The translations under genes were made by a program, and so were the position numbers. Shown piece after piece: positions 46,169-55,136 of a stretch of DNA of 64,000 bases. Origin of the DNA: Plenodomus lindquistii. Taxonomy: Eukaryota; Ascomycota; Dothideomycetes; Pleosporales; Leptosphaeriaceae. The stretch lies in contig JANUWI010000002.1 in NCBI GenBank assembly GCA_025504975.1, positions 3,534,001 through 3,598,000 on the forward strand, given 5' to 3'. The notes beneath the pieces were generated by a model that was not told the origin of the DNA, made no database searches, and was given only the letters and a program-made list of their open reading frames with translations. The first letter of the stretch is position 1. Each line of letters starts with the position of its first letter.

Positions 46169-47463
46169 TCAAAGTAAGAAGACCTCTGGCGACAATTTAT
46201 GCCCAGATTGAGTTTGTTGGCGCCTCACCGCGTCCGAGCGTGATTTTTGAAGGATAACCTTGACAATACGCTTGATCTCATTTACCGGTACATTAAACAT
46301 ACCACACAATTCTCCCAATACTTTAAGGTTTTCTCTGCCAGTCTCTGGCAACTAGAACCGCGCAGTTAGTTGTATGGGCATGGGCACCCTAAGTACTGCT
46401 GTACTATTCTCACCGGAGCCACTTGTGTAAAAACAAGGCGACGTGCGCAATTGACGTAATAGCGCGCGATTATTTGGACGACGAAGCCATTGATTGAGGA
46501 TTGGTACATTGATCGCAATACTCTGGCCTCTGAAGTCGACTTTCAAGTCGAAGATGTGGGTCCATGGTTTCCTCGAGTTATATGCACGCGACTTTCCCCT
46601 CGTCGCTCTGTCCCAGTCCCCGCGGACACAGATCCCCATGGTTCGTCAACCTGACGGACCATTATATGTGACGGAGGGTTTCCCAAGCTTCATAATTACG
46701 CCCTTTAGCCCACCTTGAATGGAGCGAAATGGGTCATTGAATGTTAAGCCTACCTGTGAGTCTGGAGATCGAAGGACAGAACGTAATTTAGGGTCCTGGT
46801 CAATGTTGATGAGTAAACCAGCGTCGCCAATCTTGATGTAGACTGCTCTGGAGCCCACGACTTCGTCGTTGCTACCTGCAGAGGTGCAGACAATCCAGTT
46901 CCCAGGCGTTGACAGACTATGTAGCTTAGCAGAGCCTTTGTGCCAGACTAGGTCAATTCTGATGCGATACTAATATAGAGGTAGCATTGCAGTGCAGTGA
47001 AAATCCTGGAATTGGTAGCGCTTTGCTTCCAATTATCTGTGGCAAACTCGATCCGATCCGTGTATCATCTCATCTCGGCATCTTTAGAAGTGACCAAAGT
47101 GCTCTTTCATGCCGAAGCCACCATACTAGCCATGGATAAGCAATTCCGAAAGGCAGCTTACCAGTTGTCAAGGCTGACGCTGACTCTTAGGACTTACATA
47201 CGCCTAATCCAACCTCTGGAAGTTTTCTCATGTGTGGAAATTTGACCAGTATGGTGTCGAGCCTTTCTTCTCCCCGGCAACTTCATTGGCAATAGTCATG
47301 AGACTCGACACGAGCTCCATTGTCTCTACCGGACCATTTGTTGGGACAAATATGGCTAAAAGGTCTTCCAGACAGATCGCGTCTCCAAGTTCGACTGTCA
47401 ATATTGCCCATTGGACTGGGGCTGGTGCGGGGGCTATTCTTGTGGTAGAATGCAGGCTATAAG
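46169..47463 (-). pseudogene. Decayed tandem paralogue of the adjacent hypothetical gene
   Basis: Conceptual translation on the minus strand follows the protein of 47,845-49,302 from end to end but with stops and frame changes. Matching blocks include SNFHT-stop-ENF for SNFHTWEYF, NCLSMASM for NCLTMASI, SLSTPGNWIVC for SLSTPANWVSC, YIKIGDAGLLI for YLSIGDARLLI, FDLKVDF for AELKVEF and LNQWLRRPNN for FNQWLHRPEN. Stops include TGA replacing Trp (twice), TGA at 46,646-46,648 and TAG at 46,352-46,354. At least one frameshift lies between about 47,100 and 47,210. No equivalent start codon was found. It is a dead copy, well diverged from the live one. Confidence 0.8.
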
Positions 47464-47844
47464 ATTAATGGAATGTCAAAACTTTGCCGTCGTTTCACTA
47501 TATTCAATGGCCCAAACATATGCCAGAACCGTAGGCCGCATCTTGGCACAACACTGTGTAAGCTGAATTGCACATGTCAACAAACAACAAGGGAAGAAGA
47601 ACGGTGACATTGAAATTTTCCACAATGAACAAAGACAGGACCAAAGATAAGGTGATGGCAATCTTATACTCTCAAGACGATTCAATTTACTGTTGAGGAT
47701 GATGCGACTCTCAAGCGCAATGAATTTCTTACGCAAGAAACCAAATTCGCAACCTAGCTGGATTGGTGGGCTATCAAAGCAGGAGTTAAGCAAAGAAAGA
47801 GGAATGCCAATCTGAGCACAACAAGTGAGATTGTGAGGATGAGC
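47464..47844. other. Spacer between tandem paralogues
   Basis: About 380 bp between the intact gene's stop and the 5' end of its decayed copy. Nothing else recognised. Confidence 0.4.
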
Positions 47845-49302
47845 TTACTCTTCATTTTCTATTGAGGCAGGCGCATGGTCGTCCTGCCATGCAAAAGCGG
47901 CTTCATCCTCCTCCCATGCTGCAGCTTCAGCTTGCTCCACCGCCTCATCTATCTCTGCCTGCTTGCGCCATTCCTCCATTACCACGTTGACGATGCGCAA
48001 GATTTCGCCTAGGGGAAGACCTAGCTCCGCACACAGCTCATCCATAAAACGAACAATCGCAAGTGTGCTAGTTTCAAGCTGGCGATGCGCATCTGATCTG
48101 AGAACAATCTTGAACCATGCTCCACCCGATCGCATCGGGCCTGTCGTTCCAAAGCCTGAAAAAGTACGGAGCTTTTGGAGATGCTCGGAGTTTTCGGGAC
48201 GGTGTAGCCACTGATTGAAACTTTTGCCTTGGATCCAGATAGATGGCACTGAGAATTCGACCTTGAGCTCTGCCATTTGGACCCAGCCTTGGGCTGAGCC
48301 GGCTGCAAGAGGCGCAAATTCAGAAGGGACATCAGGATCTATATCGCAGAGCTTGTGGATCTGGACAGTCCGCCGGTTGGGCAAGCCGTCGTAAGAGTCT
48401 GAAGGCTGCGCAAGGTTAACGACTGCGTTTTCGATGCCACCTTTAACAGCGCGATACGGATCCGTGAAGGCGAAAGGCACCTCGGACGAAGTCGATTGCA
48501 GTGTTCCATATGTCCCGTACTCGGAGTCGGGTGAGATAGTGATGAGAAGACGGGCGTCACCGATGCTGAGATATACATCGTGGCATTTGCGATCCAGTCG
48601 TTCCTCTGGCGGGCAAGAAACCCAGTTTGCAGGAGTTGACAGAGACACGTACCTGATGGGCTGGCTATTATTGATATCAAGGTAGATACAGCAGGTTCTC
48701 AGACGGAGCATGGCCATACAATGATAATCTCGTGCACTCTTCACTGATTGAGACCAGCTGCTCGTAACGAGCTCCACTTGTCCAGCGTATTTAGTGATCT
48801 CTGCTTCATTGGACGCGAGCAAAGCATCTTTCCACGCTTCGGTAGTGATGCTAGCCATGGTCAAGCAGTTGCCGAATGGCACTATACTCGATGGGTATGA
48901 CGTTGCTATCGCTCGAAGCTCAGTCTCGGTCCTTGCGTTGCGGAAATACTCCCATGTGTGGAAGTTCGAGTAGTGAGGCACAACACCTCTGACTTGCATA
49001 GCAACTGTACCGGCAATGGCAGCAAGGCGAGCGGTGAGCTCGGGGGTTTCTTCAGCGCCGTCTGCATGGACGACCAGCGAGGCTAAGTCATCAGGGGACA
49101 AGGCTTGTGTAAGCTCTGCAGTTAGCTGTGAGAGTTCGACTTGCTCCTGGGGAACAGCCTCCATTGAAGTGATCAAAGCCATATTCGCTCTATCGTGGAT
49201 CGTCTTGAGATAGATTCGTGTCAACAGTAAGTTTCGTATAGCTTTGCGTCGGGGGCTAGATTTCAGCTGGTAATGCTCTGTTGTCGTGGGAAACACTCCC
49301 AT
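47845..49302 (-). CDS. Hypothetical protein of a locally duplicated family
   Basis: Intact single-exon frame of 485 residues from the ATG at 49,302, or 445 from the ATG at 49,182 (MALITSMEAV), which matches better where homology with the decayed neighbour begins. I do not recognise the family. There are no membrane spans or signal peptide. The fold appears mixed alpha/beta: an N-terminal helical part (LTAELTQALSPDDLASLVV), a central SNFHTWEYFRNARTETEL, a beta-rich part with CHDVYLSIGDARLLITISPD, and a C-terminal helix pair (MDELCAELGLPLGEILRIVN). It ends in a strongly acidic Trp/Glu/Asp/Ala tail. The survival of this copy beside a dead one suggests that it is under selection. Confidence 0.7.
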   Translation of the reverse strand: MGVFPTTTEHYQLKSSPRRKAIRNLLLTRIYLKTIHDRANMALITSMEAVPQEQVELSQLTAELTQALSPDDLASLVVHADGAEETPELTARLAAIAGTVAMQVRGVVPHYSNFHTWEYFRNARTETELRAIATSYPSSIVPFGNCLTMASITTEAWKDALLASNEAEITKYAGQVELVTSSWSQSVKSARDYHCMAMLRLRTCCIYLDINNSQPIRYVSLSTPANWVSCPPEERLDRKCHDVYLSIGDARLLITISPDSEYGTYGTLQSTSSEVPFAFTDPYRAVKGGIENAVVNLAQPSDSYDGLPNRRTVQIHKLCDIDPDVPSEFAPLAAGSAQGWVQMAELKVEFSVPSIWIQGKSFNQWLHRPENSEHLQKLRTFSGFGTTGPMRSGGAWFKIVLRSDAHRQLETSTLAIVRFMDELCAELGLPLGEILRIVNVVMEEWRKQAEIDEAVEQAEAAAWEEDEAAFAWQDDHAPASIENEE

Positions 49303-49487
49303 GCACCTGGATAGGGGTTTTTATATACTTCCAGCGAATCACTGTGGTCGTATAATGAGTGTACAAATGGCTGATGTACAAAAACTTTTCACAATGAGGG
49401 AAGACACACAGTGTAAGAGACCGTGAGTCTGATCGCATTGTGCTTAAGTTGCTAAAGTGTGTGATGAGGATATATATGTACTGTTGT

Positions 49488-51767
49488 TCAATCCATAAAA
49501 GCGTCCCAATCCATGGAGTCATCCCGATTGTGCAATAGGGATGGATCGTGTACATCCTCGATGGACTGCGTAGGCTGATCGCGATCAGCATCAGTGTTGC
49601 TACTATGGTCATCATCAAAGTCATCGTCGTTTTCCAGCGGACCAGCCAATCGTGAGGCTCGTTCTTGAAGAGCTGCATATGCACGAGGATCCTGTGTCCG
49701 CAACTCAACGCTCTCGTGCGGCTTTTGCCTCTGTTGTGCAATTCCATCATTTGAGCTTGAAGACTCGTCGTGGCCGGGATTAATAATCTTATTGGAGGCT
49801 ATGGTGACATCGTGAGGCGCCGAGGCCAATGGCTTTCGGTTCGCCGCGAATTTTGTACGTGGTACAGGGTCGTCAAACTCCTCCCATTCATGGCGGTAAT
49901 CAATCCAGGATCGCCATCCGTCGGGATCAGTCATGAGCTTTTCCGGATCTCCAAGATCGTCGTCTTCGTTCAGAGCGTGCGTATTAGTCTCTCGCTTGTA
50001 TTCAAAAACCGCTGTGATATCAAGAGTTTTCCGCAGTTCGCGCTCCTCAAGCCGACTAGCTTCCTTGTCAAAATCTTCGAGACTGATATGTTTCATGTCA
50101 AGCTGCCCATCACCTGGTGTAGGTGCTGTACTTGCATACCTACCGTGAAGATCTCTGGGTTGCGTGGGCTGACGAGCGAAGGATTGCGGTGTATTACCAA
50201 GCATCGAAACATCCGAGTCACCGTCCGAGTACTCGTCATTCAAGACGCTCTCCGAATCGCTGTCAGACAAGGCAAGCCGGTCCATCGGCAGTGGCGTTCC
50301 ACTTCGCGCAGCCCTTTGTTTGAACGACGTAGATGGCCCATCGGAAGCTTCCGTATCAGTAGCGAGCGGCTCTGCATACAGCTTATCCGGCGCCATGATC
50401 TTCTCAAATTCGCTCCATGTTACCTCGCGCTTGAGACGACGTCCCTGAACCACACGTAGGCCACATCTTCTCGCAACACCTTGCCAGCGCTCGCGGCCAT
50501 TTCTCTTCATACCGATGATGTCACTGGCAGTCGATACATCTCTTCGCTTCACTAAAGGCATGACTGCTTTCTTTGTGCGCTGACGTTGTGACCGGAGACG
50601 TGAGATGGCCTGTGCGATGGCAGTCTGCATCAGCCTTTTCGTCACAGAAACCACCAAAGCATGCAAATCATTGAAGGCGCTGCGGTATATTGCGGGCTCT
50701 TGTGTAAGATCTGAGACAATCTCAGACCAGTGTGGCCATGGCGATGGCACAGTTGGCGAGCGGTTCATGAAAAGAGTTCGCGATAATGTAAGCATCATAT
50801 CTGCATTCAGGAGCTGCGCTTCCGGGATGGTCTGGAGAAGAGCATTGACGGCTTGACTCGACTTTGTCTTTTCGGTAGACGGGTCTGGACGTGGCGAATC
50901 TGCCTTTGCTGGAAGCTTGGGATACACGCATTCATCGAGCTTGCGTCGAACACAGGTGCTACACGGCGTGCCCCGATCACACTTTTGCTTGTACCGCTTA
51001 CATGATGCACATGCCCTAGAACGCTATTAACAAGACAGGGGAATCTGGATTGCATGCCAAACTTACCCAATAACCACGTTACCTCCTTTGCGTGGCGTTT
51101 CTGCTCTACTTGGCGGCACGGAGGATGCTGCTCGGGCACGATCTGGGTTGAGAGCACTCTCAATCTGGCCAGCTACATCAGAGGTGATGAGCCAGTGTTG
51201 GCCATACTTTGCCTGCTCCTGACTAGCCTCGTTCATCTCCTGGTACCAGGCCAAGGCCTCTGCAAGGATGTCGAGCTGTCCGATGCAGTCGTCACCGAGC
51301 TCAATGGCCGCTGGCACGTCTCGGAGCGATAGCCTGGCGTCAGTCTGTTTAGTGGCAGCATCGTGAAGCAGGAGGAGCAGCTCTTGCGTCTCTGGAAGGC
51401 TCTTGGTGGCGATGGCTCTGGCAATGCCGGGCGCGTCGTCCTTGCCCAGCCGCTCGAGGGCTGCGAACAAGGCCGACTGCTCCTTGGACGACCATGTCGA
51501 GGCGCCTATTTGCGTCGTGTAGTGCTGGACGGACGCGAGGGGTTCAAAACGGGCAGCGGCACCAAGCACGTGCTCGTTGTAGAGGAGGCGGTAGGCGTCG
51601 TTGTATTTGCCTTCAAAGTAGTAGTTGCGGATTCGGGAAGGATCGACCGACTCTAGGCGGCGTCGCTTTCGAGGCGTCAGCGGAGTGCGGGAGCGTGGTT
51701 TCTGACGGACGCCGCCCGGGTCGCTGGGCGCTGGATCGGCGTCGTTGTATTCAGACGCAGAGCTCAT
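49488..51767 (-). CDS. Rrn5/SANT-like protein with Zn2Cys6 motif
   Basis: Exon 1 51767-51067 and exon 2 51015-49488, joined over a 51-nt intron, give 742 residues. The start MSSASEYNDAD is chosen over an upstream non-ATG extension. Residues about 55-160 (NYYFEGKYNDAYRLLYNEHV, then STWSSKEQSALFAALERLGK and ATKSLPETQELLLLL) resemble the SANT/Myb-like region of Rrn5, a subunit of the RNA polymerase I upstream activating factor. Directly after the splice the protein reads ACASCKRYKQKCDRGTPCST then CVRRKLDEC, a C-x2-C-x6-C-x5-C-x2-C-x7-C binuclear zinc cluster as in Gal4-type regulators. The remainder is acidic and disordered, ending DDSMDWDAFMD. The Rrn5 assignment is from pattern memory; a SANT plus Zn2Cys6 transcription factor is the alternative. 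Confidence 0.7.
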
Positions 51768-51875
51768 GGTGTTGATGATGGAGGCTTCCAAACTTTTTGG
51801 TGGGGCCAAAAGGGCCTCGGCGCGTCACGACTACACGACACGACCGACACCTTCACTCCCACCACCGCGTCTCTT
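51768..51875. promoter_or_regulatory. 108-bp bidirectional promoter region
   Basis: Only 108 bp separate the start codons of the Rrn5-like gene (minus) and the Irc3-like gene (plus). The sequence holds ACGACTACACGACACGACCG and a CT-rich stretch before the plus start. Both transcripts must start inside or beyond this interval. Confidence 0.6.
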
Positions 51876-53976
51876 ATGTTGCGCTACTACTCGCAGCAGC
51901 AGCAGCAGCATGCGCTGAGACTACTGTTGACCGGTGCAGGGGGTGCAGGGCGAGGGTGTAGAAACGCGTCTGGGCTACGCAAGACACCACAACCACCAGC
52001 ACGTGCTCCCTCTGTGTCGCGTCCTGGTGCTGTCGCAGTGCCACCACCCATTACACTGCGCGAGTATCAGGAAGAATGCATCCAGGCCGTGCTCTCCTAC
52101 CTCGATGCTGGCCACCGGCGTCTTGGCGTCTCACTGGCCACGGGCTCAGGCAAGACCGTCATCTTCACCCACCTCATCGACCGCATCCCCGCCCTGGGCC
52201 ACGCCGCGCAGACACTCATCCTCGCCCACCGCCGCGAGCTCGTCGAGCAAGCCGCCCGCCACTGCGCCCTCGCGTACCCAGACAAGCATGTCGACATCGA
52301 AATGGGCAAGGTGCATGCGTCTGGGGCCGCCGACATCACCGTGGCCTCTATACAGAGCATCACATCGGGTGACAGACTGACCAAGTTTGATCCATCGAGA
52401 TACAAGCTGGTTCTGGTAGACGAGGCCCACCACATTGTCAGCCAGACCTACTTGGACGTGCTCGAGCACTTTGGCCTCCGACATGTTGCTGACTGGGCTG
52501 CCACTACCGTTCCAGCACTCGTCGGTGTCTCGGCCACCCTCTCACGCTTTGACGGCAAGAGGCTTGGGACCGTCATCGACCACATTGTCTATCATCGGTG
52601 AGTCCACCGCATCACATGCATCTACACTGTCCTAATCTCACCAAAGCGATTACGTGGACATGATTGAAGAAAATTGGCTCACCGACGTCGTCTTCACCAC
52701 CGTCGAGCTCAAGGCAGACTTGACCAAAGTGGGCACCAGTGTCAACGGCGACTTCCAGACCGCCGCACTGTCCAAGGCCATCAACACCGACGAGACCAAC
52801 GACCTGGTGATCAAATCATGGTCGGCAAAAGCCAAAAACCGCACCTCGACTCTGATCTTTTGTGTGGATCTGAGTCACGTCACCAACTTGACCAACAAGT
52901 TTCGCGAATGTGGTGTTGACGCTCGCTTTGTCACGGGCGATACGCCAACCAAGATTCGAAGTGCGAGAATCGATGCATTCAGGAATGGAGAGTTCCCCGT
53001 ACTACTCAACTGCGGCGTCTTCACAGAGGGGACCGACATTCCAAACATAGACTGCGTCTTACTTGCACGACCTACCAAGTCGCGCAACTTGCTAGTCCAG
53101 ATGATTGGTCGTGGCATGCGCTTGCACAAGGGCAAGGAAAATTGTCATGTCATCGATATGGTCGCTGCGCTGAGCACAGGCGTCGTGTCCACACCAACGC
53201 TATTCGGCCTTGATCCCGCCGAGATTGTGGAATTGGCAGACATGAAGAAGATGACTGAGCTCAGGGAACGGAAAGAGACGGAAAAGCAGCGCGAGGTGCA
53301 AGCGGCCGAAATCAAGCAGAGAACTGTTGCCATGAAGCTACCGGGTACAGTCACTTTCACCGATTATGACTCTGTTCACGACCTGATAGCTGATGGGACT
53401 GGCGATCAGTACATTCGTAACCTAAGTCAGAACGCATGGGTCGGCGTGGGAGAAGGAAAATATGTTCTCACAAGCAACAGCGGCAACTACTTGATCATCG
53501 AGCCTTCTGAGAAGACAGAGGGAAACTTTACGGCCAAATATCACTGGAAGCTACCCAAGGACAAAATAGTGAAGAGTCCGTGGGGCAGACCCCGCAACGT
53601 TGCCGAGGGGGAGTCTTTCGAGCACGTTGTGCATGCTGCTGATACGTACGCTGCCGACGCATTCGAACACATGTGGATCTACAAGAACCAGCCCTGGAGA
53701 AGAAGTCCTGCGTCTCAAGCTCAAGTCGACTTTTTGAACAAGTTTCGCCCGCAGGAGCACGCTCTGAAAACGAGCGAGTTGACTAAAGGTAAAGCGGGAG
53801 ACATGATCACCCGAATCAAGCATGGCGTCAAGGGACGATTCGACAAGGCCAGTACCAGGCAGAGGGTTGAGAAGCGCATGAAAGAGCGCGCAGACTCGCT
53901 GCAAAAACGACTCCAAGGGCAAGTGCAGGTTGGCCCGTTGAACCCTCCGTCACCCAAGCAGAAGATTCTTGAATAA
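51876..53976 (+). CDS. Irc3-like mitochondrial superfamily-2 helicase
   Basis: Exons 51876-52597 and 52647-53976 give 683 residues. Yeast Irc3 is a mitochondrial double-strand DNA helicase needed for mtDNA maintenance. The N-terminus (MLRYYS, poly-Gln, then Arg/Ala/Gly-rich) fits a mitochondrial targeting sequence. Helicase motifs in order: LREYQEECIQAV, Walker A ATGSGKT, motif Ia ILAHRRELVEQA, DEAH box VDEAHH, motif III SATLSR, then ARFVTGDT, CGVFTEGTDIP and motif VI QMIGRGMRLHKGK. The C-terminal part includes a Trp-rich region and a basic end. The intron splits an Arg codon and joins HR to DYVDMIEENWL cleanly. Confidence 0.9.
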
Positions 53977-54046
53977 CACCCCACGTGAAGTCTATGTACG
54001 GCAGCACGGTCTAATGCATTCACGATGCGCGCCATGCATGTGAGAC

Positions 54047-54428
54047 ATGGCGAAGGAAGTGTCGGCTGATGACAGTGGTATGGTAACGATTGGCGAGGGT
54101 TGAATGTTGACCAACAACTTGCTTTTCCCGCGGAGAAGCCTCACCAGCACAAAACATCGCTTCACGCGATATCTCCCGCCTTATCTCTCAACCATCTCCA
54201 GGTGCTCGTCGCTTCTTTGCTGGCGATGCTCTACCACCTTCCAAGATCCGCGACTTTTTGGCGTATCTCCGTGGCGCTGCTGAAATGCTCGAGAAATCTC
54301 GATACCGCCACTGTGAAGCGCCTCGACTTGGATTCAGCCCTGCGCTATGCAACACGGACGTCCCAAGGCCAGACGACAGTACCAGACAACAGGTTCGCAC
54401 CAATCGCGGCCCATCAGCACTGGAGTAG
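54047..54428 (+). CDS. Possible small spliced gene, 103 residues
   Basis: Proposed exons 54047-54077 and 54148-54428. MAKEVSADDS is followed by a GTATGG donor and a CACCAG acceptor 70 nt later; the phase matches and continues into an open frame (SPGARRFFAGDALPPSKIRD then FLAYLRGAAEMLEKSRYRHC) that has protein-like composition, unlike the other frames here. It ends PSALE. I recognise no family and other models are possible. A competing 207-codon frame over the same DNA looks random. Confidence 0.35.
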
Positions 54429-55136
54429 GCAACGACGAGAGTGCAACCATTGTATAACGCTCGACGGTGAGATGAAGTGTCGACATGTAGGTACCGCCAT
54501 CTCCACTGGCACAGATGCGGAGTGCAGATGTGTTCGCCAGGAACGCCGTCTTAGCGACTTGGCGGCATACCAAACACAACACAATGTGTCGACGCTACTC
54601 ATATCACACGCTATACCCGAACCAGTGGCGAAAGATAAGCTTGCATACCTGAACACGACGACGCAGGTCATTGTTCGCTGGTTCCAGCCTGGCAATTCGA
54701 TGACTGCCAGGATGATGACGTAACTCGGAAATGTACTTTTTTCTCCACAGATCGAATCTGAGTTTCCGCGGGTGGAGGGATCGAGACGCTGATAATCGAG
54801 ATGTACACGCTATCTCCGCAATGTTCAACCTGTGTAGGAGTAGCTAGTGGGTCGAGATCTCTGCGCTTCCAGCCCACTACGCGTTGGGCGAAATTGGACG
54901 TCCTGTCGCACTTCGCACCATGATGCTGACTTACAATATCCATCTCTTGTCTAATTCGGGTCGACCTGAAACGTCCATGTCCAGGTATTCTCATCATATT
55001 AGCTTTGCGATTCTTTGAGAGAGAGCTCACACATTACACGACTCCGTCTTCTGCATATTCGCTTGTCTTGGATTCACTGTTCCACCATTTTACCCCTGTG
55101 CTTCGGTGCCTGATATTCGCAACTTCATTTTCTCAC
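54429..55136. promoter_or_regulatory. Nitrate reductase upstream region with GATA sites
   Basis: HGATAR sites lie at 54,633-54,638 (AGATAA), 54,790-54,795 (TGATAA) and on the minus strand at 54,810-54,815 (CTATCT). A TTCCGCGG at 54,764-54,771 is one base from the NirA consensus CTCCGHGG. Together these fit control by AreA/Nit2 and NirA/Nit4, as is established for fungal nitrate reductase genes. No test of function is possible from sequence. Confidence 0.5.

Noticed and set aside
54100..54723. A 207-codon plus-strand frame
   Set aside because: Its composition looks random, and another frame over the same DNA, joined by a phase-matched splice, looks more protein-like.
54764..54771. A full NirA site in the nitrate reductase promoter
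   Set aside because: TTCCGCGG has one mismatch to CTCCGHGG, so it is listed only as a near match.
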